DNA of 45,931 nt. Origin: Micromonospora sp. MP36. Lineage in GTDB: Bacteria; Actinomycetota; Actinomycetes; Mycobacteriales; Micromonosporaceae. The stretch spans positions 1 to 45,931 of the forward strand of contig NZ_VSFA01000059.1 of assembly GCF_008119785.1 (NCBI RefSeq), in the 5' to 3' direction. The notes beneath the pieces were generated by a model. It was not told the DNA's origin, searched no databases, and saw only the letters and a list, made by a program, of their open reading frames with translations. Shown here in pieces: positions 23,848 through 32,719 of the stretch (position 1 is the first letter of the stretch; each line of letters starts with the position of its first letter). Both the position numbers and the translations under genes were made by a program.

Positions 23848-25245
23848 ATGAGCGCGCACCAGAACTTCGAGACCGTGATCGTCGGCGGTACGGTGGTCGC
23901 TGACAGCGATGTCGTGCGGCTGGACATCGGGATCAACGGAGGCCGGATCGCCGCCCTCATGGCACCGGGCACGCCGCACGTCGCCGCGGAAACGATCGAC
24001 GCGAGCGACTGCTTCGTCCTCCCCGGCGGCATCGACACCCACACGCACATTCAGTGGCCGGTAGGCGACGGACACAGCCTCGACACCTTCGCCGAGGCCA
24101 CCGCCGCCGCCGCGGTCTCCGGCACGACCACCATCCTGGACTTCGTTCCCCCACCCTCGGCGGAGAGCCACTACGACGCCGCGCTCCGGCGCCTGCACCA
24201 GGCCAAGAACCGGTGCGCCACCGACTACTCTTTCCGGCCGATCCTGACCAGCGCCGACGACATCACTGTGTCGGACGTGGCACGCATGGCCGAGCTGGGA
24301 CTGCGGTGCTTCAAGATCTTCACTACGTACGAGGACATGCGCCTCACCGACGGTGAGATCTACCGGATCATGGATGCGATCGCCGCCGCCAACGGCCTGG
24401 CGGGGTTCCATGCGGAGAACCACGAGCTCATCGCGGACGCCACCCATCGCACCGTCGCCGCCGCCGGCCACGGCATCGCGGAGTTCCCGGAATCACGGCC
24501 GGGGCTCGCGGAAGAGGCAGCTATCGATCTTGTGTCCCTGTACGCGCGCGACCACGGCGTACCGATCTTCATCTTCCACGTGTCGGGCAGCGCCGGCCTG
24601 CAAGCCATCCGCCGCGCCAGGAAGCTGGGTACGGCCGTGCGCGGGGAGACGTGCACCCACTACCTCGTCTTCGACGACGCTGTCTACCGGGGCGCAAACC
24701 GGTGGATGTACGTCATCACTCCCCCGATCCGCGGCGACGAGGACCGGAACGATCTCTGGAACGCGCTGGCGACCGGCGAACTCGCGTGCGTCGGATCAGA
24801 CCACTGCGCGTACGGCCGACGCCACAAGCACCCGGACGCGGACGACTTCACGAACATGACGGCGGGCGCGCCCGGAATCGACGTTCGGATGCCGATGCTG
24901 TGGTCCCGAGCGGTCAGCGATAACCGCCTCTCGCTCATCGACTTCGCCAGGGTCACCGCGCGGGGGCCCGCCGAGACCTTTGGGCTCTTCCCCCGCAAGG
25001 GCATCATCCGCATCGGCTCGGACGCGGACATCATCGTCGTCGACCCCAACGTCTCGTGGCGGTGGCCGAACGAGCCGGCGTCGTGGGGCAGCGACTACCA
25101 GCCCTATGGCGACATCTCAGGCCGGGGGCAGGTTGTCCTAACGCTCGTGCGCGGTCAAGTCGTTGCACGGGATGGCAAATTCGTCGGGTCCTGGCAAGGA
25201 CAATTCCTCCCCCAGGACCCCATCCAGCTTGCTTCCTGGACGTGA
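23848..25245 (+). CDS. Module A hydantoinase / dihydropyrimidinase
   Basis: A 465-residue amidohydrolase-superfamily enzyme that opens cyclic ureides (hydantoins, dihydropyrimidines) to N-carbamoyl amino acids. Binuclear metal ligands are in place: HxH in GGIDTHTHIQWP, the carbamylated Lys in LRCFKIFTTYED, His in GFHAENHEL, His in FIFHVSGSAG, and Asp in CVGSDHCAYG. The ATG at 23848 has GGGGAGGAAG right before it; the frame is open upstream through the operator but without similarity. It is the only plus-strand gene of module A, driven from the shared divergent promoter. It is a paralogue of the enzyme at 28293. Allantoinase is a less likely alternative. Confidence 0.92.
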   Translation: MSAHQNFETVIVGGTVVADSDVVRLDIGINGGRIAALMAPGTPHVAAETIDASDCFVLPGGIDTHTHIQWPVGDGHSLDTFAEATAAAAVSGTTTILDFVPPPSAESHYDAALRRLHQAKNRCATDYSFRPILTSADDITVSDVARMAELGLRCFKIFTTYEDMRLTDGEIYRIMDAIAAANGLAGFHAENHELIADATHRTVAAAGHGIAEFPESRPGLAEEAAIDLVSLYARDHGVPIFIFHVSGSAGLQAIRRARKLGTAVRGETCTHYLVFDDAVYRGANRWMYVITPPIRGDEDRNDLWNALATGELACVGSDHCAYGRRHKHPDADDFTNMTAGAPGIDVRMPMLWSRAVSDNRLSLIDFARVTARGPAETFGLFPRKGIIRIGSDADIIVVDPNVSWRWPNEPASWGSDYQPYGDISGRGQVVLTLVRGQVVARDGKFVGSWQGQFLPQDPIQLASWT

Positions 25246-26068
25246 CGGCACCCCTCGACGAGCCGGAGTCGGCCAGGGTGCGCAGGTCGAGGCCCGCGTC
25301 GGAACAGTTGAGGCGGCGGTGACGCCGGCATGTCCCTAAGCGGAGGCTCCGCCAAGATCAGCGCTGGCGTCTGAGGCATTGATCGGCTCTGTTGCATCGG
25401 CCCGTCGGGCAGGTGCTCGTGAAGCAGTTTGTCACGTTCGCGCCTCGCCCGGCGGGACTTCCCATCGAGGCTGAGGCGCCGGATCAAGGTTCGGGCACAG
25501 CCCGACCGTGTAGCGGCCGTAGGGCCTTGACGCCGGCGCCTCACGGCGCTGCGGTCGCACCAATCAACACTTTCGCGTCGCTGAGATCAGCTGACCGTCC
25601 ACATCAGCCGGTCGGCCGGCGCCACCTCGGCCGCACTCAATCTCACACCGCCCGCCGCCGCGCTGGTCGCGCCGCACAGAATCCGTCCCGGCCCGGCCAT
25701 CGCCGTGTGCGACTGCGCTCTGCCTCGACCCGTCCGCCAGCCGCGCGGCGTTCACCTGGCACAAGCTACGCTGGACGGCCTGACCCGCGCCGCCGCTGCG
25801 CGGGAACGACGCTCCCGCCTACGGCCAGGTGGCCGCTGAACTCGTACACCACCGCCCGACCGGGTACCAGCGTCCGGAGCAGGCGGTAGAGAACCGACAT
25901 CACTGCTGAGAGCAGCAGGTACGGGCGGAGCCGACGGCCCGCCGCCCGGGCACCGGTCGGATCCTTCCGACCCGCGCCCGAGCGGCGGCGGTCGCTCAAG
26001 GGGTAAGCCGCCGCGTCCCCAGGTCATTCGTCACGGGTGGGTGCGGCGGACGCACCCGGAGGCGGCGT
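25246..26068. other. 823-bp gap without recognisable gene
   Basis: This gap lies between the convergent ends of hydantoinase A and the M24-fold gene. Several GC-driven open frames cross it on both strands but none resembles a protein family I know. It includes a stretch (25520-25800) with dense short arginine/alanine-rich frames that may be decayed coding DNA. I see no tRNA, terminal inverted repeat or clear terminator. Confidence 0.5.
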
Positions 26069-27247
26069 TCACCGCTCGATCAAGCCCCTTGCCGGAAGCA
26101 CGAGGGACCGGCTCACGTCCTCGCCGACGACGACGGTGTCGAGCGCGGTGACGGCGAGTTTGTCGCCTCGCTCCGGTCCGGTCCACGGGTGGAGGGCGAG
26201 CACCATGCCCGCCTCGATCGGACCATCGCCGGGCACGTAGGGCGGGCAGAAGAAGTTCAGGCCCACGCCATGACCGTGAAACATCACCGGGCCCAGCCCT
26301 ACAGGCCCGGCCATGTACATCCCGGACTCGGCGGCGGCGGCCGACATCGCCTCCATCACCGCGCCTGCGTTCGCGCCGGGGCGCAGCGCTTCCCGGGCGG
26401 CAGTGAACACCCGCATCTCGGCGTCCAACATCTGCACGTACTCGGCGGGCGCCGGTCCGACGCTGAAGTAGTGGGTCACCTCCACGCCGTAGTGGGACGG
26501 GCCCTTGTGCTCGAGGTCGAAGCCGATCACGTCGCCCCGCTCCAGGACGTCATCCGTCGGCGGATGGAAGGTGCGGATGCCGCCGCTGCGTGCGACGTGG
26601 ATGAAGCCGGTGGTCCCGCCCATCTCCTTGATGACCTGGAACGCCTTCGACGTGACGTACCGTTCCGTGACACCGGGCCGGATCGCCTCGGCGATCGCGT
26701 CGAAGGCCCGCCGGCACATCCCGCCCGTCTCCTCGAGGTAGCCAATCTCCTCATCGCTCTTAATGGCCATCATCTGGTCCAGCTCAGCGGTGACATCGAC
26801 GAGCTCGGCTGCCGGCGCCAGCCGCTCCAGGGTCCTGAGATCGTTGACCTTCATGACGTCGCCCAGCCCGACGACCCCGACTCGGCCGGTGGCCGACCCG
26901 CGCTCCTTGAGCAGCGACGCGATGTCGGCCGCCTGGTCCACCGCGACGATGATGTCTCGGATCCGCGAGGCGTAGTCTGCCCAGGCGCGACCCACGTAGG
27001 CCGGCTGGAAAATCACCGGGCCGCTGTCCCGGAACAGGACCGCGAACCACTGGCCGTTGAGCGCCTCGAAATCGGTCACGTAGTGGAAACGGCCGCGGTC
27101 GATCCCCGTCTCGTCGTCCCGTCCGCACACGACCGTCGCGGTGAGGTCGAGCCGCTCCATGATCGCCTTCACGCCCGCGTGGCGGCGGGCGAACTCGGTG
27201 TCGGTGACCCTCCCACGGACGTTGTCCGTCGTGCGCTTCGTCGTCAT
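26069..27247 (-). CDS. M24-fold hydrolase lacking metal ligands (creatinase-like)
   Basis: A 392-residue pita-bread-fold protein with an N-terminal creatinase/prolidase domain (TDFEALNGQWFAVLF) and a C-terminal M24 domain. Aminopeptidase P needs D, D, H, E, E for two metals. Here the first Asp (IGFDLEHKG) and the His (HGHGVGL) remain, the second Asp is Glu (VEVTHYF), the first Glu is His (VLALHPW), and the last Glu is missing (VTALDTVVV). Creatinase, which cuts creatine to sarcosine and urea, is the known metal-free member of this fold. So a creatinase-like amidinohydrolase or other C-N hydrolase is more likely than a peptidase. It is the last gene of module B, 71 bp after the epimerase. Confidence 0.8.
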   Translation of the reverse strand: MTTKRTTDNVRGRVTDTEFARRHAGVKAIMERLDLTATVVCGRDDETGIDRGRFHYVTDFEALNGQWFAVLFRDSGPVIFQPAYVGRAWADYASRIRDIIVAVDQAADIASLLKERGSATGRVGVVGLGDVMKVNDLRTLERLAPAAELVDVTAELDQMMAIKSDEEIGYLEETGGMCRRAFDAIAEAIRPGVTERYVTSKAFQVIKEMGGTTGFIHVARSGGIRTFHPPTDDVLERGDVIGFDLEHKGPSHYGVEVTHYFSVGPAPAEYVQMLDAEMRVFTAAREALRPGANAGAVMEAMSAAAAESGMYMAGPVGLGPVMFHGHGVGLNFFCPPYVPGDGPIEAGMVLALHPWTGPERGDKLAVTALDTVVVGEDVSRSLVLPARGLIER

Positions 27248-27318
27248 GACAGCATCACCCCTTCACGTGATGAGGCGGAGCATTCCCCGGCGGAAGCTGT
27301 GCGGCGTCCTCGATCTCG

Positions 27319-28296
27319 TCAGGTGTCCAGCAGCGGGCGATGGTGGCGAATCCACTCCACGTAGTCGCTGAAGGCGCGTGCGAGGTCGAACTTCGCCGTG
27401 TACCCGGCGTCGGCCAGCCGGTCCAACGACATCGGGGCGTTGTCGCCGAAAAGGCGCACGTTCGCGCTGTCGCCCTCGCCCACAACTCGGTACCGGAAGC
27501 TCGGGAAGGCGCGGGCGGCGAGGGCGCACCAGTCGTCGACCCCCCAGGAGAAGGGCGAACTGACGTTGTACACGCAGTGGTCGAGCACCGGCGCGGCCAC
27601 CAGCACGCGGAGCGCCTCGGCGACGTCGACGCTGTACACCCACGGTTTGCGGCCCGGGCGCGGGAGCCGGGCCTCCCCGCCGGCGAGCGCCAGGCTCACG
27701 ACCTGGAACGGGGCGCTCATCGTGGCGCGCATCGTCGTGCGGTGCTCCCATCTGCCGAAAACGTCGCCGATGCGCGCCGACACGACTTCGGTCCCAAGGG
27801 CCGGCCCGACCCTGAGCACCGCCTTCTCTGCGGTGAACTTCGACAGTTCGTAGAGCGTCTCCGGGCGGTCCGGGGTCGCCTCCTCCAACAGAAGAGGCTC
27901 CGTCGTGCTGCTCGTGCCGTATGCGGCGATCGAGCTGACGTGGACGACGCGACGGACCCGGGCCCGGCTCGCCGCCATCACGACGGTGAGCGAACCCGCG
28001 CAGTTGACGTTGAGGACGGCGGGGCCGGCCGTCAGCTCGGCCCTCGGGTCGGGCGTCATCGCCGCGGCATGGACGACGACATCGACGTCGTGCCGCCGGA
28101 GGACCTGATAGAGACGCTCGCCGTCGAGGACGTCACCCAGCTCGTACGTGACTGAACCACGGGCCTCGAACTCGTCCCCGGCGATGGGCGGCGGCGGGGC
28201 CAGGGCGTACACGACGGTCTCGATGCCATGCCCGAGCAGGGCCTCGACAAGGCTGAGGCCGACCGTCCCGCTCCCACCCGTCACAAGGACCTTCAC
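27319..28296 (-). CDS. NAD-dependent epimerase/dehydratase (extended SDR)
   Basis: A 325-residue extended short-chain dehydrogenase. It begins with VLVTGGSGTVGLSLVEALL (NAD-binding), shows VVHAAAMTPDP, the Ser region VVHVSSIAAYGTS, and YELSKFTAEKAVL with the catalytic YxxxK. The GTG at 28294-28296 overlaps the hydantoinase stop as GTGA, so it is translated with module B. The family acts on nucleotide sugars, but catabolic uronate or sugar dehydrogenases have the same fold. A sugar moiety linked to the ureide substrate would explain both this gene and the sugar-type transporter. Confidence 0.88.
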   Translation of the reverse strand: MKVLVTGGSGTVGLSLVEALLGHGIETVVYALAPPPPIAGDEFEARGSVTYELGDVLDGERLYQVLRRHDVDVVVHAAAMTPDPRAELTAGPAVLNVNCAGSLTVVMAASRARVRRVVHVSSIAAYGTSSTTEPLLLEEATPDRPETLYELSKFTAEKAVLRVGPALGTEVVSARIGDVFGRWEHRTTMRATMSAPFQVVSLALAGGEARLPRPGRKPWVYSVDVAEALRVLVAAPVLDHCVYNVSSPFSWGVDDWCALAARAFPSFRYRVVGEGDSANVRLFGDNAPMSLDRLADAGYTAKFDLARAFSDYVEWIRHHRPLLDT

Positions 28297-29684
28297 CGTG
28301 AACTGCCCACCTCTCCGCGGGGAGGCCGCGCGATGAAACGACCGGCACCTGCCCGGCCCACGAACTCCCCGTCCCGCACGGCAGCCGTGCCACGCAGCAG
28401 TACATGCTTCGGCCTGCCCCGCGTTGTTGTCCGGTCATACAGGGAGAACGTGTTCGACGAGGCCTTTACCGCGAGATCAGCATGCCATTCTGCGTCCGGG
28501 TCCCAGATGACGAGGTCCGCGTCGTAGCCGGGCGCGATGACGCCCTTGTGCTGAAGCCCAAGCACCTTCGCGGCTCGCGAGCCGGAGACGGCGGCGAAGG
28601 CGTCGTACCCGAGGCCACGGTCGACGCAGCCGGCGAACAGCAGCGGTGTGCGGGCCTCGATCCCGGGCGCGCCGGCCGGGATGGCTCGGTGGTCATCCGA
28701 CGGCACGTTCTTGACGTCCCGAAGGTAGGCGCAGTGATCCGAGCCCACCGAGACGATCGCCTCCTGGGTCACGCCGGCCCACAGGTCCTCCCGGTCGCTG
28801 GCACCGCGCAGGGGCGGCGAGATCACGTACTTCCACGCATCTGGACGGCGGAAGCACGAGTCGTCCAGCGTCAGGTAGTGCGTGCACGTCTCGGCGAAGA
28901 TCTGCACGCCCGCGGCACGCGCTGCCCGGACCGCGTCCAGCGCCTCGCTGCCGGAGATGTGGAAGATGTACGCTGGCGTACCGAGCCGCTTCGCGTACAG
29001 CGCGATCATTTGGATGCTCTCGGCCTCGGCGAGCCCCGGCCTGCTCCGGGGGTAGTGCTCCACACCAAGGTGGCCTTCCTGCACCTCGTGCTCGAGCACG
29101 CTCTTCAGCAGCTCGTGGTTTTCCGCGTGGAAGCCGGGCAGGCCGCCGTCGGCGGCGATCGCCTTCATCAGGTACCACGCGTCGCCGTCGTCCACCCGGC
29201 GGTCCTCGTACGTCGTGTACATCTTGAACGACGTGAACCCGTCCGCGATCACGGCACCAATCGCCTTCAGCGTCGCCTCGTCGGCCGAGGTGAGGATGGG
29301 GTGGAAGCCGAAGTCCACGACCGCAGCGGCCGCCGCCTCGTCGACCCGGTCCCGGCAGCGGTTCAGCAGGTCGCCGTCGCCGGGGGGCACGAAGTCGACA
29401 ATGGTCGTCGTGCCGCCGAGGACGGCCGCGCGGGTAGCCGAGAGGAAGTCGTCCGTGGTGTGAATGCCGTCGTGCGGCCATCGAACGTGGGTGTGCGTGT
29501 CGATGCCGCCGGGCGTGACCACCAGTCCCGACGCGTCGATCTCCTCTGCCGCGGGAGCAGCGGCATCGGGCGGGAGCAGGGCGGCGATCCGGCCGTCTGT
29601 GATCGCCACGTCCTGGACCCGCGCACCGGCCTGTCCGACGACGAGCCCGTTCCTGACGATCGTGTCGTATCCGTCGCTCACCAA
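28293..29684 (-). CDS. Module B hydantoinase / dihydropyrimidinase
   Basis: A 463-residue cyclic-ureide hydrolase, paralogous to the enzyme at 23848. Metal ligands: HxH in GGIDTHTHVRWP, Lys in FTSFKMYTTYED, His in GFHAENHEL, His in YIFHISGSEA, Asp in SVGSDHCAYL. The two copies differ in the substrate loops and C-terminal strands, so they may prefer different ring substituents. It overlaps the regulator stop by seven bases and its own stop overlaps the epimerase start, placing it in the middle of one long transcript that starts at the module B amidase. Confidence 0.92.
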   Translation of the reverse strand: MVSDGYDTIVRNGLVVGQAGARVQDVAITDGRIAALLPPDAAAPAAEEIDASGLVVTPGGIDTHTHVRWPHDGIHTTDDFLSATRAAVLGGTTTIVDFVPPGDGDLLNRCRDRVDEAAAAAVVDFGFHPILTSADEATLKAIGAVIADGFTSFKMYTTYEDRRVDDGDAWYLMKAIAADGGLPGFHAENHELLKSVLEHEVQEGHLGVEHYPRSRPGLAEAESIQMIALYAKRLGTPAYIFHISGSEALDAVRAARAAGVQIFAETCTHYLTLDDSCFRRPDAWKYVISPPLRGASDREDLWAGVTQEAIVSVGSDHCAYLRDVKNVPSDDHRAIPAGAPGIEARTPLLFAGCVDRGLGYDAFAAVSGSRAAKVLGLQHKGVIAPGYDADLVIWDPDAEWHADLAVKASSNTFSLYDRTTTRGRPKHVLLRGTAAVRDGEFVGRAGAGRFIARPPRGEVGSSR

Positions 29685-30559
29685 TCTCTCCCCAAGCGAA
29701 TGTCCGGCGTGGTGTGCTCGCGGAGCAGCCGCTCAATAGTCTTTTGTGTTGCTTCCGAAACTTCGCCGGACGCGTCCTCCAGCAGTCGATTCAGGTGCGC
29801 AACCATCGCGGCCTCGGCGGCGTCGGGATCGTGGCGCTCTATGGCGTTGACCACCTCGTCGTGCTCGTGCGGGCCCTCGTGGGTCCGGCCGCGCCCCGCC
29901 GTCATGGCGTCGAGGATCTGCTCGAAGACGTCGAAACGCGTGTCGAACAGGACCATCGCGGCGCTGCGGAGGATGGGGTTGTCACTCATCTCGGTGAGAG
30001 CCTTGTGGAAGTCCACCGTGATGAGCCGGCGGCGCTCGCTGTCGATCGATTCCCCGTATGCCGCTATCGACTGCCGCAACCTGGCGATATCCGCCTTCGT
30101 CGCGGTCAGCGCGACCGATCTGACAACCTCCCGCTCGATTCCGCGGCGCGCGCGCAGCAGGTCCTGGACGTCGCTCAGGGTGCGGATGTCCAGGGTGCTC
30201 AACTGCTGTCGCCACCGCTCCTCGCGCACGATCCTGGTAGCCACGGCTCGACCGGTCTTCGACAGCACCCGACCGCGCCCGTCCAGCGACTCGGTGAGGC
30301 CTTGCTGGTCCAGCTGGCGAAGCAGCCGGTTCACCGTCGATTCGCTGAGTCGCTTGTCCGAACCGTCGAGCCTGCGGATGAGCTCACGCGCGCCGAGCGG
30401 GTAGCTGGCGCGAGCGATTATCAGCAGCAGTTGCGCCTGCCGCGGCTCGAGAAGCGCGTCGATCGACTCGTCGAGTTCACCACTGAGCTGTGTATCCACC
30501 GTCTGTTGTCCATGCCGATCTGCTAATGAATGAACGCCCGTTCGAGGTAGGAAACACAC
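29678..30559 (-). CDS. Module B transcriptional regulator, winged helix plus FCD
   Basis: A 293-residue paralogue of the module A regulator with the same architecture: an N-terminal winged helix (QAQLLLIIARASYPLGAREL, then ESTVNRLLRQLDQQGLTESL) and a C-terminal FCD domain (DFHKALTEMSDNPIL, then HDEVVNAIERHDPDAAEAAM). Unlike module A it is not divergent from the hydantoinase but sits inside the operon upstream of it. The start is a GTG at 30557-30559 with a weak GGAAG, so the N-terminus is uncertain. Leucine 12 is encoded by TTA, rare in such DNA and a possible bldA-type control point. Confidence 0.85.
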   Translation of the reverse strand: MCFLPRTGVHSLADRHGQQTVDTQLSGELDESIDALLEPRQAQLLLIIARASYPLGARELIRRLDGSDKRLSESTVNRLLRQLDQQGLTESLDGRGRVLSKTGRAVATRIVREERWRQQLSTLDIRTLSDVQDLLRARRGIEREVVRSVALTATKADIARLRQSIAAYGESIDSERRRLITVDFHKALTEMSDNPILRSAAMVLFDTRFDVFEQILDAMTAGRGRTHEGPHEHDEVVNAIERHDPDAAEAAMVAHLNRLLEDASGEVSEATQKTIERLLREHTTPDIRLGRDW

Positions 30560-30613
30560 CGTAGCTTCCCGCCTGGTCCATTCGCTGGGGTCAGGATTCG
30601 CCCGTCACGACGG

Positions 30614-31606
30614 TCAGCTGCACGAGGCGGGATACAGCATCTTCGCCACGTCGGGCTCGTCCACGTTCTTCGCGGTGACGATCACGCTGTCAATGACGTT
30701 GTCGAAGGATGCCGGCTTCTTCCCGTCCCGCAGGTAGGCCACGAGCGTCTTCACGCCGTCGTAACCCATGCGGTAGGAGCCCTGCGCGACCAGCGCGTCG
30801 AGGACGCCGTCCTTGAGCGCCTGCACGAGCGAGGGTCCGGCGTCGAAGGCGATGACGGTGATGTCCTCGGTCGAACGTGCCTGCAGCGCCGACGCCGCGC
30901 CCATGCTGGCCGCCTCGGAGGTGCCGAAGATCCCGACGATGTCGGGGTTCGACTGCAGCGCGCTCTCCACGATCACGGCGGCCTTGGTCGGGTCGTCCTC
31001 GTGGTACTGGGTCTTGAGGACCTCCAGGCCCGAGTTCAGCTCCTTGAGGGCCTCAATGAACCCCTCAGCCCTGAGATTGGTCACCGGAAGGCCCGGGCGG
31101 ACATCCAGCACCAGGATCTTCCCGCGCCGCTCGCCGACGCGCCGGACGAGCTCCTCTGCCGCGAGGCGGCCGCCCGCCTTGTTGTCGCCACGGAACTGCG
31201 CCATCGCGATCTCGTCCTGCAGGGAGGCGTCCGCGGTGACCATCGGGATACCGGCGCTAATCGCGGTCTGTGCCGGTGCCAGCATGGCAACCGGGTCGGC
31301 CGGTACGAAGATCATGCCGTCCGGATGCCGGTTGACGACACCCTCGAGCACGGGAATCTGGTCCGCCGCGTTCATGCCGCGCGACGGTCCCTCCGCGGTG
31401 ATCTTGATGTCACCGCCGAGTTCCTTCGCGGCATCTTGTGCCCCGCACTGCATCGCCGTGTAGAACGGCAGGCCGTTGTAGGTGGTGAGCAGAGAGATGT
31501 CGAGCCGTCCGGCACCCGATCCGCCTGCGTCGCCGGAGCAGCCGGTGATGCCCAGTACGGCGACGAGCGCGGCGGTGGGGAGTGCGATTAAGCGGCGTCG
31601 TTGCAT
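30614..31606 (-). CDS. Module B sugar-type ABC substrate-binding lipoprotein
   Basis: A 330-residue type 1 periplasmic-binding lipoprotein. The signal peptide ends at the lipobox GITGC (Cys about residue 23). The core shows GMIFVPADPVAMLAPAQTAI and IFGTSEAASMGAASAL, then FDAGPSLVQALKDGVLDALV, typical of RbsB-like proteins. ATG at 31604-31606 follows GGAGG. It is clearly more distant from its module A counterpart than the two amidases are from each other, so the two transporters may carry different ligands. Leucine 6 is a TTA codon. Confidence 0.92.
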   Translation of the reverse strand: MQRRRLIALPTAALVAVLGITGCSGDAGGSGAGRLDISLLTTYNGLPFYTAMQCGAQDAAKELGGDIKITAEGPSRGMNAADQIPVLEGVVNRHPDGMIFVPADPVAMLAPAQTAISAGIPMVTADASLQDEIAMAQFRGDNKAGGRLAAEELVRRVGERRGKILVLDVRPGLPVTNLRAEGFIEALKELNSGLEVLKTQYHEDDPTKAAVIVESALQSNPDIVGIFGTSEAASMGAASALQARSTEDITVIAFDAGPSLVQALKDGVLDALVAQGSYRMGYDGVKTLVAYLRDGKKPASFDNVIDSVIVTAKNVDEPDVAKMLYPASCS

Positions 31607-31651
31607 CGTTAAGCCTCCGAACTACATCGTTGTATGTTTCGCCGAGGGGAA

Positions 31652-32719
31652 CTACGTGGTGGCTGCGCGCGCCTGGCGGAGCCTGTCCACCCACACGGCG
31701 ATGATCAGGACAACGCCGATGGCGATGCGCTGGTAGAAGGACGAGACGTCGATCATGACGAAGCCGGCCAGGAGGACCGTCGAGATGAAGGTCGCGATCA
31801 TCGCGCCGAGCACGGACGCCCGACCGCCGAAGAGGCTCGTCCCACCTATGATCACTGCCGAGAGTGCCTGGAGCATTGTCGTCTCGTGACCGGAGATCGC
31901 CGTGGTGCCGAACCGGGTGATGTCCAGGAAGCCGGCAACCCCCGCCATCGTGCCTGCCAGAAGAAACACGCCGATGGTGGTGTGATCCACCTTCACGCCG
32001 GCGCGCCGGGCCCCGGCCTCGGACGAGCCGGTCGCCAACGCGTGGCGCCCGAACACGGTCTGGGTGAGCACACCGGCAGCGACGAGGCACAGCGCGAGCG
32101 AGAGAAGGAGCGGCCGCGGGATCGAGAACCAGTTCGCGATCCCGAAGCCGCGCTGGATCACCGTCGGCAGTCCGATGACATTCGAGCCGTTCGTGATGAC
32201 CTGCGCCAGGCCGATGCCGACGCCCATGGTGCCGAGCGTGACGACGAAGGAGTTGATCCGGAGCCTGGTGACGAGAACGCCGTTGAGCAGACCCATGGCG
32301 GCGCCCGCCAGGACGCCGCAGATCGCGCCGATGACGATCGCCCAGCCGGCCCCGGCCGACGCCGCGAACGCGACGATGACCTTGGCTGAGACCACGGACG
32401 ACAGCACCAGGGTGGAACCGACGCTGAGGTCGATGTGGCCGGCACCGAGGACGAACGCGAGTCCGACCGCGAGGAGCATGAGACCGGCGCTGTTTCTACC
32501 GATCGACTGCAGGTTCGAGGTGTTCAGGAAGTTCCCCGACGTGAGCACGGCGAAGATCAGCGTGAGCGCGACAACGGCGCAGGCGACATAGGACGTCGTG
32601 GACTGCAGGATGCGTAGCCGATGAAGCACTTCCCGCGGCCCGGGCCTCGGCGGCGCCGAGGGCGGTCGGGGTGGTCCCTGCTCGGGCGTCGAACTCGTCT
32701 GGATCTGCCCTACCGTCAT
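31652..32719 (-). CDS. Module B ABC permease (CUT2 type)
   Basis: A 355-residue BPD_transp_2 permease. Blocks typical of RbsC/XylH are LGAGHIDLSVGSTLVLSS, then VTRLRINSFVVTLGTMGVG and ALSAVIIGGTSLFGGRASVL. The N-terminal 40 residues are proline-rich and cytoplasmic, followed by about nine or ten membrane spans. Its ATG overlaps the ATPase stop as ATGA. It is the channel of the module B importer. Confidence 0.93.
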   Translation of the reverse strand: MTVGQIQTSSTPEQGPPRPPSAPPRPGPREVLHRLRILQSTTSYVACAVVALTLIFAVLTSGNFLNTSNLQSIGRNSAGLMLLAVGLAFVLGAGHIDLSVGSTLVLSSVVSAKVIVAFAASAGAGWAIVIGAICGVLAGAAMGLLNGVLVTRLRINSFVVTLGTMGVGIGLAQVITNGSNVIGLPTVIQRGFGIANWFSIPRPLLLSLALCLVAAGVLTQTVFGRHALATGSSEAGARRAGVKVDHTTIGVFLLAGTMAGVAGFLDITRFGTTAISGHETTMLQALSAVIIGGTSLFGGRASVLGAMIATFISTVLLAGFVMIDVSSFYQRIAIGVVLIIAVWVDRLRQARAATT

